From positions 124,001-188,000 of the forward strand of contig NZ_RBIQ01000009.1 in NCBI RefSeq assembly GCF_003634105.1: a stretch of DNA of 64,000 nt, read 5' to 3'. Below, in pieces: positions 50,642 through 59,873 of the stretch. Within the stretch, counting starts at the first letter, position 1. Each line of letters opens with the position of its first letter. The notes beneath the pieces were generated by a model, which was given only the letters and a program-made list of their open reading frames with translations, was not told the DNA's origin and made no database searches. The DNA comes from Maribacter vaceletii. Lineage in GTDB: Bacteria > Bacteroidota > Bacteroidia > Flavobacteriales > Flavobacteriaceae. The position numbers and the translations under genes were made by a program.

Positions 50642-52519
50642 ATGAATTTACTTACTGTAGAAAATATTGCTAAATCTTTTGGCGAACTTGTTCTTTTTGA
50701 CAACCTCTCTTTTGGCATTAATAAAGACCAGAAAATTGCTTTAATTGCTAAAAATGGTAGCGGAAAAACATCTATTTTAAATATTTTATCTGGTGCAGAA
50801 AGTCCAGATAGTGGGCAAGTAAATTATCGTAAAGGAACCAGAGTATCTTTTCTAGAGCAAGAACCAAAAATGGATCCTAACCTTACTATTGAGGAAACTA
50901 TCTTTGCTTCGGACAATGAGGTATTAAAAGTCATCAGAACTTATGAGAAAGCATTAAATAATCCAGAAGATGCAGAGGCATACCAAAAAGCTTTTGAAGC
51001 TATGGATAGGTTTAGTGCATGGGATTTTGAAACCCAATACAAGCAAATATTATTTAAACTTAAACTAGAAGATTTAAATTTAAAAGTTGGTCTATTATCT
51101 GGCGGCCAAAAAAAGAGATTAGCTCTAGCAGATGCTTTAATTAATAAACCTGATTTATTGATTTTAGATGAACCAACCAACCACTTAGATTTAGAAATGA
51201 TAGAGTGGCTAGAGCAATATTTTGCTAAAGAAAACATGACTCTTTTTATGGTAACGCATGATCGTTACTTTTTAGAACGTGTTTGTAATGAAATTATAGA
51301 ATTAGATGGCGGACAACTTTACCCTTATAAAGGAAATTATTCTTACTATTTAGAAAAGAAAGAAGCTAGGCAAGAACAAGAAGCTGTAGAACACCATAAA
51401 TCTAAACTATTATTTAAAAAAGAATTAGATTGGATGCGTAGACAGCCAAAGGCAAGAACTACAAAATCTAAATCCAGGATAGACGATTTTCATGCTATTA
51501 AGGAAAAGGCTAATAATAGACGAAAAGAACATGAGGTTCAGTTAGAGATTAACATGACCCGTATGGGAAGTAAAATAATAGAACTTCATAAAATATCTAA
51601 AGCTTTTCCTGAAAAACCTATTTTAGACCAGTTTGATTATAGTTTTACCAAAGGAGAACGCGTAGGTATTATTGGAAAAAATGGAACAGGAAAATCTACT
51701 TTTTTAAATATAATTGCAGGAAAAGGGCAACCAGATAGTGGAAAGGTAGTAATTGGAGATACTATTAAATTTGGTTATTACACCCAAAAGGGTATTGAAA
51801 TAAAAGAAGGACAAAAGGTTATAGATGTAATTCGTGATTTTGGAGATTACATTCCACTAAGTAAAGGAAGACAAATATCTGCGCAACAGCTTTTAGAACG
51901 CTTTCTTTTTGACAGAAAAAAACAATATGACTTTGTAGAGAAATTAAGTGGCGGCGAACGTAAAAGACTATACTTATGCACCATATTAATTCAGAATCCA
52001 AATTTTTTAATACTCGATGAACCTACTAACGATTTAGACATTGTTACCCTAAATGTATTAGAAAGCTTCTTATTAGATTTCCCAGGATGTCTTATGGTAG
52101 TTTCACATGACAGGTATTTTATGGATAAAATTGTAGACCATTTATTTGTTTTTAGAGGCAATGCAGAAATTGAGAATTTTCCAGGCAACTACTCTGACTA
52201 TAGAGCCTATGAAGACAGTCAGGTTTTAGAAAAGAGAGAACAAAAAGAAAATTCTAATACTAATTCTAAAAACTCTTGGAAAGCCGAGAGCAAAACTGGC
52301 ACAAAATTATCCTATGCCGAGCAGAAGGAATACAACCAACTAGAAAGAGAAATACAAAAGCTTGAAAATAAAAAAACAAAAGCACAGAATGAATTTACAA
52401 ATCCAGAATTATCTGGAGATGATATTGCTGAGCTTTCAAAAAAACTACAACAAATAACTTCTGAAATTGAAACAAAAACAGAACGTTGGTTTGCACTTTC
52501 TGCCATGTTAGAAGGTTAA
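50642..52519 (+). CDS. ABC-F family ATPase (Uup-like)
   Basis: This 625-residue soluble protein has two ABC ATPase domains and no membrane part. Walker A motifs are IAKNGSGKTSIL and IGKNGTGKSTFL. Signatures are LLSGGQKKRLALA and LSGGERKRLYL, and Walker B motifs DLLILDEPTNHLD and NFLILDEPTNDLD. The linker between domains is about 80 residues (KEARQEQEAVEHHKSKLL). A C-terminal coiled coil (about 555-620) points to the Uup branch. ABC-F proteins act on the ribosome or on DNA-linked processes; the exact job is unknown. Confidence 0.93.
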   Translation: MNLLTVENIAKSFGELVLFDNLSFGINKDQKIALIAKNGSGKTSILNILSGAESPDSGQVNYRKGTRVSFLEQEPKMDPNLTIEETIFASDNEVLKVIRTYEKALNNPEDAEAYQKAFEAMDRFSAWDFETQYKQILFKLKLEDLNLKVGLLSGGQKKRLALADALINKPDLLILDEPTNHLDLEMIEWLEQYFAKENMTLFMVTHDRYFLERVCNEIIELDGGQLYPYKGNYSYYLEKKEARQEQEAVEHHKSKLLFKKELDWMRRQPKARTTKSKSRIDDFHAIKEKANNRRKEHEVQLEINMTRMGSKIIELHKISKAFPEKPILDQFDYSFTKGERVGIIGKNGTGKSTFLNIIAGKGQPDSGKVVIGDTIKFGYYTQKGIEIKEGQKVIDVIRDFGDYIPLSKGRQISAQQLLERFLFDRKKQYDFVEKLSGGERKRLYLCTILIQNPNFLILDEPTNDLDIVTLNVLESFLLDFPGCLMVVSHDRYFMDKIVDHLFVFRGNAEIENFPGNYSDYRAYEDSQVLEKREQKENSNTNSKNSWKAESKTGTKLSYAEQKEYNQLEREIQKLENKKTKAQNEFTNPELSGDDIAELSKKLQQITSEIETKTERWFALSAMLEG

Positions 52520-52526
52520 ATTTATT

Positions 52527-53021
52527 ATGTATTCTTTTATTTCGCATATAAAATTTATATTCTCTGCTACCAACCAACATGGGGTGCATTCTCCTTTTGT
52601 ATATTCTTATATTACAAAAGGACTTTATACTAAAAAGAAATTTGCTACATCAAAAAGTGTAGATATACTTCTAAAAAGCATACGCTATTTTAATATTAAA
52701 AATTTAAAGATAAATTCTGAAAGTAACCTCTATCTAAATAATATTAAACCAAATTTCCCTAATTTAGAAACCAAAGCTTCCCAATTTGAAGGCATATATT
52801 TAGAAAACTGCAAAGATTGGAACAACACTATTATAGAAAAAGAAATAAAAAACATTACTTGGGTTTTTATTAACAACATACACAAGAGTAAAGAAGAAAA
52901 TACCTTTTGGGAAAAAATTAAAAAACAAAAAGAGATAAAGGTAAGTGTAGATTTGTTTTATTGTGGCATCCTCTTTTTTAGAAAAGAACAAGAAAAAGAA
53001 CATTTTAAAATTAGATACTAA
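52527..53021 (+). CDS. Decayed class I methyltransferase homologue lacking its SAM site
   Basis: This 164-residue protein keeps both ends of a flavobacterial class I methyltransferase family normally about 220-240 residues long. The N-terminal ISHIKFIFSATNQHGVHSPF and C-terminal FWEKIKKQKEIKVSVDLF then FRKEQEKEHF are typical. The centre is shortened, and where the family has a glycine-rich SAM loop after a phrase like YFxxKNILELG, this protein reads YFNIKNLKINSESN. I infer that methyltransferase activity is lost. The ORF is open and begins 7 bases after the ABC-F gene, so it may still be made. The family comparison is from memory. Confidence 0.6.
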   Translation: MYSFISHIKFIFSATNQHGVHSPFVYSYITKGLYTKKKFATSKSVDILLKSIRYFNIKNLKINSESNLYLNNIKPNFPNLETKASQFEGIYLENCKDWNNTIIEKEIKNITWVFINNIHKSKEENTFWEKIKKQKEIKVSVDLFYCGILFFRKEQEKEHFKIRY

Positions 53022-53091
53022 AAGACTATTTTTAATACAAAATAACACTCTGAGGGCTTAAGTCTCAATTATCGAGTAAAATTGGAATATT

Positions 53092-53232
53092 ATGGAAGGA
53101 AATACTATGTATTATGTGTTAGGCGGAGTTGCAATGCTATATCTAATTGTTTCAATAAGAAATCGTCAAAAATCTAAGGACAGAAAATCTAGAAAATTTA
53201 TGAGCGATTACAACCGAAAAAAGAAAAAATAA
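53092..53232 (+). CDS. Small single-helix membrane protein (46 aa)
   Basis: A 46-codon ORF starts ATG at 53092 (a second ATG at 53107 would give 41 residues). One hydrophobic segment (YYVLGGVAMLYLIVSI) is followed by a very basic tail rich in Lys and Arg (RNRQKSKDRKSRKF). It lies between the degenerate methyltransferase gene and the cobalamin adenosyltransferase gene, with normal spacing. The topology, an anchor plus basic cytoplasmic tail, is common among real small membrane proteins. Function is unknown. Confidence 0.6.
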   Translation: MEGNTMYYVLGGVAMLYLIVSIRNRQKSKDRKSRKFMSDYNRKKKK

Positions 53233-53270
53233 ATCTCTTTACTTCTCTCTCTTATCCTAAAGCTTTACTT

Positions 53271-53846
53271 ATGAAAATTTATACAAAAACCGGAGACAAA
53301 GGAACCTCTGCCCTATTTGGTGGTACAAGAGTTCCTAAACATCATATTAGACTAGATTCTTACGGCACAATTGATGAGCTTAATTCATGGATTGGCTTAA
53401 TTAGAGACCAAAAAATAGACACTATATCTAAACAAACATTACTAACCATACAAGATAAGCTTTTTACTGTAGGAGCAATTTTAGCTACAGACCCAGAAAA
53501 AGCTATACTAAAAAATGGAAAAGAACGCCTAGCTATACCTAAAATATCGGACATAGATATTACCTTCTTAGAAGATAATATGGATGCCATGGAAACGCAA
53601 TTACCGCAAATGACTCATTTTATTTTACCAGGTGGCCACACAACCGTGTCATACTGTCATATTGCACGTACCGTATGTAGAAGAGGAGAAAGAATGATTT
53701 CTTTTTTAAATGAAAATGAACCTACAGATGGTAATGTTTTGTCATTTATTAATAGATTGTCCGACTATCTATTTGTATTGGCACGAAAATTGTCGTTTGA
53801 CCTTAAAGCGGAAGAAATAAAATGGATACCTGAAAAAAAAGGCTAA
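53271..53846 (+). CDS. Cob(I)yrinic acid a,c-diamide adenosyltransferase (PduO type)
   Basis: This 191-residue enzyme attaches the adenosyl group of ATP to the cobalt of corrinoids, making coenzyme B12. The PduO family motifs are clear: MKIYTKTGDKGTSALFGGTRVPKHHIRLDSYGTIDELNSWIG at the N-terminus, and the C-terminal CRRGERMISFLNE and FINRLSDYLFVLAR. No cobalamin riboswitch was seen in the short gap upstream. It is probably linked to B12-dependent mutases elsewhere. Confidence 0.95.
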   Translation: MKIYTKTGDKGTSALFGGTRVPKHHIRLDSYGTIDELNSWIGLIRDQKIDTISKQTLLTIQDKLFTVGAILATDPEKAILKNGKERLAIPKISDIDITFLEDNMDAMETQLPQMTHFILPGGHTTVSYCHIARTVCRRGERMISFLNENEPTDGNVLSFINRLSDYLFVLARKLSFDLKAEEIKWIPEKKG

Positions 53847-53926
53847 TAATTTTGTTATTTATTCGTTATCAAAATATTAGAAAAAGATTTTTGTTAATAA
53901 AATATCAGAATTACTAGCAAAAAAAC

Positions 53927-53956
53927 TTGGCTATTTATATTTAAAAATTATTTTTG
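53927..53956 (+). promoter_or_regulatory. Promoter of the DUF2795 gene
   Basis: TTG at 53927-53929 and TATTTTTG at 53949-53956, 19 bases apart, form a textbook Bacteroidota promoter. The start codon follows at 53982, leaving a leader of about 20 bases. Confidence 0.75.
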
Positions 53957-53981
53957 CAAAAAATTAAAACATACTTTTAAT

Positions 53982-54206
53982 ATGTATTGGACATTAGAAC
54001 TAGCATCTTATTTGAGTGATGCACCATGGCCTGCTACCAAAGATGAATTAATAGATTACTCTATTAGAACAGGAGCACCATTAGAGGTTGTAGAGAATTT
54101 ACAATCCATGGAAGAAGAGGGCGGAGAAATTTATGAGTCCATAGAAGAAATATGGCCAGATTACCCCACCGAGGAAGATTACCTCTGGAATGAGGATGAA
54201 TATTAA
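53982..54206 (+). CDS. DUF2795 small acidic protein
   Basis: This 74-residue, strongly acidic cytoplasmic protein matches the DUF2795 family (MYWTLELASYLSDAPWPATKDELIDYSIRTGAP, VVENLQSMEEEGGEIYESIEEI). The acidic end (YPTEEDYLWNEDEY) is usual in Bacteroidota. Its function is unknown. It has its own promoter and terminator and precedes secA, which is a common neighbour arrangement. Confidence 0.88.
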   Translation: MYWTLELASYLSDAPWPATKDELIDYSIRTGAPLEVVENLQSMEEEGGEIYESIEEIWPDYPTEEDYLWNEDEY

Positions 54207-54228
54207 TAAAATATTATAACAATTGCTA

Positions 54229-54259
54229 TAAAAAAGTCTCCTTGGAGGCTTTTTTTTTA
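54229..54259 (+). terminator. Terminator after the DUF2795 gene
   Basis: AAAAAGTCTCC and GGAGGCTTTTTTT form a short hairpin with a long T-run, 22 bases past the stop codon. Confidence 0.8.
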
Positions 54260-54430
54260 TGTAATTTTGTCAGCCGTGTAATGCTATATTTACAAATACC
54301 TAAACTGGAATAGCTTTTGTTATGTAAGAATACAGTTGGTAAATATACTAGGCTTAAAAAAATATTGAAAAAACCAATATGCAACTATAGTAGTTATAAA
54401 GGTTTTCAATCTAAAATATAGAATAAAATT

Positions 54431-57400
54431 ATGAGTTTTCTAAATTCAATACTAAAGGTTTTTGTAGGAGATAAATCAGAAAAAGATGTTAAGGAACTAC
54501 AACCCATAATTAAACAAGTAAAATCTTTTGAAGCTGCTATAGAAAACCTTAGCCATGATGAACTAAGAGCTAAGACTACAGAGTTTAAAAACAAAATAAA
54601 AGAAAATTGTTCTGAGATTACTTCTAAAATTAGTGCCTTAACAGAAGAAGTAAATGCATCTACAGACATAGATAAGAACGAGGATATTTATGCCGAAATA
54701 GATAAACTTAAAGAAGAAGCATATAAAATATCTGAAGAAACCTTAAATGATATTTTACCAGAAGCATTTGCCGTAGTTAAAGAAACTGCTAAACGTTTTG
54801 CAAATAATACCACATTAACTGTCTCTGCATCTGAATACGATAGAGAATTATCTGGAGAAAAAGAATATGTTAGCCTAGAAGGAGACAATGCTACATGGCA
54901 AAACTCTTGGAATGCTGCGGGTAAGGAAGTTACCTGGGACATGATTCATTATGATGTACAATTAATAGGTGGTATTGCATTACACCAAGGTAAAATTGCA
55001 GAGATGCAAACAGGAGAAGGTAAAACCTTAGTAGCTACCCTTCCACTCTACTTAAATGCTCTAACAGGAAATGGCGCACACTTAGTTACCGTGAATGATT
55101 ATTTAGCAAAAAGAGATAGTGCATGGATGGCTCCTATTTTCCAATTCCACGGTCTTTCTGTAGACTGTATAGATTATCATAAACCAAATTCTGATGGCCG
55201 TAGAGCTGCCTATAATGCAGATATTACATATGGCACTAACAATGAATTTGGCTTTGATTATTTAAGAGATAACATGGCGCACACTCCTAAAGATTTAGTG
55301 CAACGCCCACATAACTTTTCTATTGTAGATGAGGTAGATTCTGTTTTGGTAGATGATGCTCGTACGCCATTAATCATTTCTGGTCCTGTTCCAGAAGGGG
55401 ACCGTCATGAGTTTAATGAACTTAAACCAAGAGTCTCAGAAATTGTACAAAAGCAACGCCAATACCTTACTGGAGTTTTTGCAGAAGCAAAAAAACATAT
55501 AGCAGAAGGAGACACTAAGGAAGGTGGTTTTCTTTTATTAAGAGTACATAGAGGTTTACCAAAAAATAAAGCATTAATTAAGTTTTTAAGCGAAGAAGGA
55601 ATAAAACAATTGCTTCAAAAAACTGAAAACTTTTACATGCAAGATAACAACAGAGAAATGCCTAAGGTAGATGAAGAACTGTTGTTTGTTATTGATGAAA
55701 AGAATAACCAAATAGAGCTTACCGATAAAGGGGTAGATTATATTTCTGGAGACCAAGACAAAGATTTCTTTGTAATGCCAGACATTGGTGGAGAAATTGC
55801 TAAAATTGAAAACCAAAATCTAGAAATAGAAAAAGAAGCGGAGCTTAAAGAGGAGCTATTTAAAGACTTTACTGTAAAAAGTGAGCGTATACACACCATG
55901 AGCCAATTACTAAAAGCCTACACTCTTTTTGAGAAAGATGTAGAGTATGTAGTAATGGATAATAAAGTAATGATTGTAGATGAGCAAACGGGTCGTATTA
56001 TGGATGGCCGTAGATACTCAGACGGTTTACACCAAGCCATTGAAGCTAAAGAAAATGTAAAGATTGAAGCTTTAACACAAACTTTTGCAACCGTTACTTT
56101 ACAAAACTACTTTAGAATGTATAGTAAGCTTTCTGGTATGACAGGTACTGCTATTACAGAAGCTGGAGAATTTTGGGAGATTTACAAATTGGATGTTATG
56201 GAAATACCTACCAACAGACCAATTGCTCGTGATGACCGTAATGATTTAATTTACAAAACAAAAAGAGAAAAATATAATGCCATTATTGATGAAGTTACCA
56301 AACTATCACAATCTGGCAGACCAGTATTAATAGGTACAACATCGGTAGAAATTTCTGAATTACTATCCCGTATGCTAGCAATACGTAAAGTACCGCATAA
56401 TGTATTAAATGCCAAGCTACACAAAAAAGAAGCAGACGTTGTTGCAGAAGCTGGTAATCCTGGTATTGTAACTATTGCAACCAACATGGCCGGTCGTGGT
56501 ACTGATATTAAATTATCAGACGCTGTAAAGGCTGCTGGAGGTTTAGCAATTGTAGGTACAGAAAGACATGATTCTAGAAGGGTAGACAGACAGTTAAGAG
56601 GCCGTTCTGGTCGTCAAGGAGACCCAGGAAGTTCACAATTCTATGTTTCTCTAGAGGATAATCTTATGCGTTTATTTGGCTCGGACAGAGTAGCCAAAAT
56701 GATGGATAAAATGGGCTTAGAAGATGGTGAGGTTATTCAGCATGGTATGATGACCAAATCTATAGAACGTGCGCAGAAAAAAGTAGAAGAAAATAACTTT
56801 GGTGTTCGTAAACGTCTTTTAGAGTATGATGATGTTATGAATGCGCAAAGAGAAGTTGTTTACAAGCGTAGAAGGCATGCCATACAAGGAGAAAGACTTA
56901 AAGTGGATATTGCAAACATGATTTATGACACTTGCGAAGTTATTACAGAAACAAATAAAGGAGCAAATGATTACAAAAATTTTGAGTTTGAGCTTATTAA
57001 ATATTTCTCTATAACTTCTCCTGTTTCCGAAGCAGATTTTGAAAAATTAGGGATACAAGAAATAGCGAATACCATTTACAAAGAGGCCTACCAGTATTAC
57101 ACAGAAAAAATGGAACGTAATGCTACTACCGCTTTTCCTGTAATTAAACAGGTTTACGAAGACCAAGCTAATAAATTTGAAAGAATTGTAGTGCCCTTTA
57201 CAGATGGCATTAAGAGCTTAAATGTAGTTACGAACTTGCAAGAAGCTTATGATAGTAACGGAAAGCAGTTGGTTACAGATTTTGAAAAGAATATATCTTT
57301 AGCAATTATAGATGATTCTTGGAAAACCCATTTACGTAAAATGGATGAGCTTAAGCAGTCTGTACAACTTGCTGTGCATGAACAAAAAGACCCATTATTA

Positions 57401-57790
57401 ATTTATAAATTTGAGGCTTTTGAGCTTTTTAAGAGTATGATTGATAAGGTGAATAAAGAAATAGTTTCTTTCTTATTTAAAGGGGAATTACCTTCAGAAA
57501 GCTCTACAATACAAGAAGCTGGAAGCGTAAGAAGACCAAAAGAAAATTTACAAACCAGTAAGGAAGAAATTCCTAACAGCGATGAGCTTGCTGCACAAAA
57601 TAGAGCAGCAGGACAAACACAAGGACAAAGACCTGCTGTTACTGAAACTATTACTAGAGAAAGACCAAAAATTGGTAGAAACGATAGAGTTACTATTAAA
57701 AACATAATGTCTGGAGAAAGTAAAACAGTTAAATATAAACAGGCAGAACCTTTAATTACTAAAGGCGAGTGGGTTTTAATTGAAGAATAA
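54431..57790 (+). CDS. secA: Preprotein translocase ATPase SecA
   Basis: This 1119-residue motor drives protein export through SecYEG. Walker A is MQTGEGKTLVATLP and motif II IVDEVDSVLVDDARTPLIIS. Conserved NMAGRGTDIKLSD and the RQLRGRSGRQGDPGSSQFYVSLED block are present, as is the helical scaffold region (WKTHLRKMDELKQSV). It is longer than E. coli SecA (901) because of insertions around residues 80-180 and 340-480, as usual in Bacteroidota. The C-terminus ends GEWVLIEE without the zinc-binding cysteines that many SecA tails have. Confidence 0.97.
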   Translation: MSFLNSILKVFVGDKSEKDVKELQPIIKQVKSFEAAIENLSHDELRAKTTEFKNKIKENCSEITSKISALTEEVNASTDIDKNEDIYAEIDKLKEEAYKISEETLNDILPEAFAVVKETAKRFANNTTLTVSASEYDRELSGEKEYVSLEGDNATWQNSWNAAGKEVTWDMIHYDVQLIGGIALHQGKIAEMQTGEGKTLVATLPLYLNALTGNGAHLVTVNDYLAKRDSAWMAPIFQFHGLSVDCIDYHKPNSDGRRAAYNADITYGTNNEFGFDYLRDNMAHTPKDLVQRPHNFSIVDEVDSVLVDDARTPLIISGPVPEGDRHEFNELKPRVSEIVQKQRQYLTGVFAEAKKHIAEGDTKEGGFLLLRVHRGLPKNKALIKFLSEEGIKQLLQKTENFYMQDNNREMPKVDEELLFVIDEKNNQIELTDKGVDYISGDQDKDFFVMPDIGGEIAKIENQNLEIEKEAELKEELFKDFTVKSERIHTMSQLLKAYTLFEKDVEYVVMDNKVMIVDEQTGRIMDGRRYSDGLHQAIEAKENVKIEALTQTFATVTLQNYFRMYSKLSGMTGTAITEAGEFWEIYKLDVMEIPTNRPIARDDRNDLIYKTKREKYNAIIDEVTKLSQSGRPVLIGTTSVEISELLSRMLAIRKVPHNVLNAKLHKKEADVVAEAGNPGIVTIATNMAGRGTDIKLSDAVKAAGGLAIVGTERHDSRRVDRQLRGRSGRQGDPGSSQFYVSLEDNLMRLFGSDRVAKMMDKMGLEDGEVIQHGMMTKSIERAQKKVEENNFGVRKRLLEYDDVMNAQREVVYKRRRHAIQGERLKVDIANMIYDTCEVITETNKGANDYKNFEFELIKYFSITSPVSEADFEKLGIQEIANTIYKEAYQYYTEKMERNATTAFPVIKQVYEDQANKFERIVVPFTDGIKSLNVVTNLQEAYDSNGKQLVTDFEKNISLAIIDDSWKTHLRKMDELKQSVQLAVHEQKDPLLIYKFEAFELFKSMIDKVNKEIVSFLFKGELPSESSTIQEAGSVRRPKENLQTSKEEIPNSDELAAQNRAAGQTQGQRPAVTETITRERPKIGRNDRVTIKNIMSGESKTVKYKQAEPLITKGEWVLIEE

Positions 57791-57806
57791 ACCTATACGA
57801 ATATAT

Positions 57807-57842
57807 AAAGCGGCAATCTTTTTAAGATTGCCGCTTTTTTTT
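57807..57842 (+). terminator. Terminator of secA
   Basis: AAAGCGGCAATCTT pairs with AAGATTGCCGCTTT, followed by a T-run. Strong rho-independent terminator 17 bases past the secA stop. Confidence 0.92.
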
Positions 57843-57975
57843 GCACTAAAAATCAAAATAACTAGCAATTTCTCTTAGTATTTTTTAAATTTTCACAAAC
57901 ATGTTGGTTTTAATCCAAAAACATAACTAGATTTACAATGGATAACTACGCTAACCAAGCTATAAAATCCAGTTT

Positions 57976-58869
57976 ATGCATAACAACATACTAGATAATA
58001 AAAAACAAATAAAAAAAACTAACCTTTTTTTAATAGTTAATTATGTTTCTTCACTAGCTGCAATACTATTTGCAGGAGTATGTTACTTTGTCTTTAAAAT
58101 AAACTTATTAGTAGCTATAGCATTTTTAATTTTTGGGATACTAATTTTTATAAATTCTTTTCTTATAAAAAAAAATATAGCACTGTCAAACAGCAGTTTT
58201 ATTTATAGTAATAATACTTTATCTAAAAAATTATTAGAGAAAGAAACCCTATTAAAAGAAATTCACCATAGAGTAAAAAACAACCTACAAACGGTATCTA
58301 GCTTGCTAAGCATGCAATCTAGAAACATGGAGGATAAAGAGCTACAAACACTACTTAAAGGCACTCAAAATAGAGTAATATCTATGTCTATGATACATGA
58401 AATGCTTTATATGCGTAATGACCTTTCTAAAATAGAGTATAAAACTTATGTACAAGAACTAAGTCAGTATTTAATAAAATCTATAAAAGGAATAGAAAAT
58501 AAAGTAAAACTTACTATAGATATTCCAGATATAAAATTGGGGATAGATACTGCTATACCTTTAGGGTTATTAATAAATGAAACTATTACAAACGCCTTAA
58601 AATATGGTATTGTAGACGATTCTGAGGGAGAAATACATATAGCTATTAAGAAAGAAGTTAATAAAGAATATGTATTAACAATAGGAGATAATGGGGTTGG
58701 TTTTCCAGAAACTGTAAACCATAAAAATACTAAATCTTTAGGGTTAAAGTTAATATACAGCCTTACCAGACAACTAAAAGGTTCTGTTATAAGAGATATT
58801 TCTAAAAAAGGAACTAATTATATTATTAAATTCCAAGAAATAGGACACCAACTAAACCCAGTTGTATAA
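57976..58869 (+). CDS. Orphan sensor histidine kinase (HisKA_2 type)
   Basis: This 297-residue kinase has two adjacent membrane helices (about 17-60) with almost no external loop, so it has no obvious ligand-binding sensor. The phosphoacceptor block is LLKEIHHRVKNNLQTVSSLLSMQSR, typical of the HisKA_2 subfamily. The ATP-binding domain shows NETITNALKYG (N box) and IGDNGVGFPE (G1), and ends with the GTNYIIKF strand. No response regulator gene is adjacent. A weak promoter (TTGG near 57904, TAGATTTA near 57928) lies upstream. Confidence 0.9.
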   Translation: MHNNILDNKKQIKKTNLFLIVNYVSSLAAILFAGVCYFVFKINLLVAIAFLIFGILIFINSFLIKKNIALSNSSFIYSNNTLSKKLLEKETLLKEIHHRVKNNLQTVSSLLSMQSRNMEDKELQTLLKGTQNRVISMSMIHEMLYMRNDLSKIEYKTYVQELSQYLIKSIKGIENKVKLTIDIPDIKLGIDTAIPLGLLINETITNALKYGIVDDSEGEIHIAIKKEVNKEYVLTIGDNGVGFPETVNHKNTKSLGLKLIYSLTRQLKGSVIRDISKKGTNYIIKFQEIGHQLNPVV

Positions 58870-58871
58870 AC

Positions 58872-58988
58872 TTATTTTTTATTCTCTACAGGAACTTTTA
58901 TAGGTCGTAAAGCTGCTCTTTTTTGTTTGTAATTAAAAATTAATGACCCTACAAATACTACCGAAATTACTATTAGAAGTGCTATCAT
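58872..58988 (-). CDS. Small single-helix membrane protein (38 aa)
   Basis: A 38-codon ORF encodes MIALLIVISVVFVGSLIF, one membrane helix, followed by a basic tail with KQKRAALRPIKVP. It is convergent with the histidine kinase, whose stop lies 3 bases away. The clean anchor-plus-basic-tail pattern supports it being a gene, but it is short and I do not recognise a family. Confidence 0.45.
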   Translation of the reverse strand: MIALLIVISVVFVGSLIFNYKQKRAALRPIKVPVENKK

Positions 58989-59036
58989 ATCTTTTTTATT
59001 AATTTGCTACTTTTTGTAGTAGCTATATATTTACTT

Positions 59037-59183
59037 TCAATTACTATGCCAATTTATGTATTTAGCATTTTTAAAACTTTTTTTTTTACTCCAACGTTTT
59101 ACCTTTAAAATTAAAGCTAAAACCGCTACTGCAAGTATCCAGAATAATACCCATTTAAGAAAAGCCCATTTAATCATTTGCAT
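59037..59183 (-). CDS. Small single-helix membrane protein (48 aa)
   Basis: A 48-codon ORF (MQMIKWAFLKWVLFWILAVA...) gives one membrane helix at about residues 5-27 and a basic cytoplasmic tail (KVKRWSKKKSFKNAKY). It lies just upstream of the 38-residue ORF on the same strand, so the two may be co-transcribed. Unknown function; called on topology only. Confidence 0.42.
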   Translation of the reverse strand: MQMIKWAFLKWVLFWILAVAVLALILKVKRWSKKKSFKNAKYINWHSN

Positions 59184-59373
59184 TTATTTTATGCAAGTGC
59201 TATAGCCCCTATAATTTAAATTAGCATTAAAATTACTTTTAACCACTTGTAGTTTAGTTCTTTAAAGATAAGTAGCTAAAATCTAAAAAACTTAATAAAC
59301 CGCTGAAATACAAGTATATTAGTTAAACAATAAATTCTTAGATGTATTACAAAAAACTAACGGTTAAAATACC

Positions 59374-59625
59374 TTAAGCTTGTCTTGTTCTATTTCTTTT
59401 AGTTCTAAAAGCTAATTCTTTTAAAATTCTAGAATTTTTGTACATATACAAACGCGTTAGTTGCTTATCTTTTTGTATCTCTACATTTTTAAAAGAGATT
59501 AATGTTGTTTGCTCTAACACTACTCCTTTTTCTAGGACAGTAACTTTTTCTTCCTGAGGTTGGTTTTTTGCAAAACCTAAAACACTCATAAATAAGATTA
59601 ATACTAAAGTAATTATTGCTTTCAT
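59374..59625 (-). CDS. Small secreted basic protein, family copy 1
   Basis: From ATG 59623-59625 this is an 83-residue exported protein; that start gives a clean signal peptide (MKAIITLVLILFMSVLGFA), while the longer frame to 59727 is unlikely. The mature part is a short beta-like region (VTVLEKGVVLEQTTLISFK) and a basic end, FRTKRNRTRQA. It is a distant paralogue of the two near-identical genes at 61471-61692 and 63144-63365, sharing the leader, an RLYxxxNS segment and the FxTKRNxxxxA tail. It faces a Crp/Fnr gene. Function unknown. Confidence 0.7.
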   Translation of the reverse strand: MKAIITLVLILFMSVLGFAKNQPQEEKVTVLEKGVVLEQTTLISFKNVEIQKDKQLTRLYMYKNSRILKELAFRTKRNRTRQA

Positions 59626-59697
59626 AGTTAAGATTTGGTTCTGTAAAATTAGAACCCACCTTAAAGAAAAAAGAGATAATACGGTGAACAACAAGTA

Positions 59698-59711
59698 TTT
59701 TCGGTCACTTA
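59698..59711 (-). promoter_or_regulatory. Shared upstream motif, copy 1 (TTTTCGGTCACTTA on + strand)
   Basis: This motif lies 73 bases upstream of the copy 1 start codon. Nearly the same 14 bases occur at matching distance before copies 2 and 3. A related CGGTGAAC lies 20 bases to its left (59682), so the site reads as a two-part direct repeat. It may be an operator; its position is unusual for a -33/-7 element. Confidence 0.5.
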
Positions 59712-59873
59712 AACTAGTCCATGACAAAGTAATATATAGTACCGATGAACGTATTTATTACCTCTACGTATTTAACTGATTTTAATGTATTTCATCTATA
59801 CTAATTAAAAAATATTCCTACATAAGGACAATAAATAATATCTTTAAACAAATTATTCTGCGGTGTAAATTTC

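Noticed and set aside
53233-53270. Cobalamin riboswitch before the adenosyltransferase
   Set aside because: The gap is only 38 bases and holds no B12-box-like sequence.
59374-59727. 117-codon reading of small-protein copy 1
   Set aside because: The extra 34 residues before the signal peptide have no counterpart in the paralogues, and the motif-containing upstream region would become coding.
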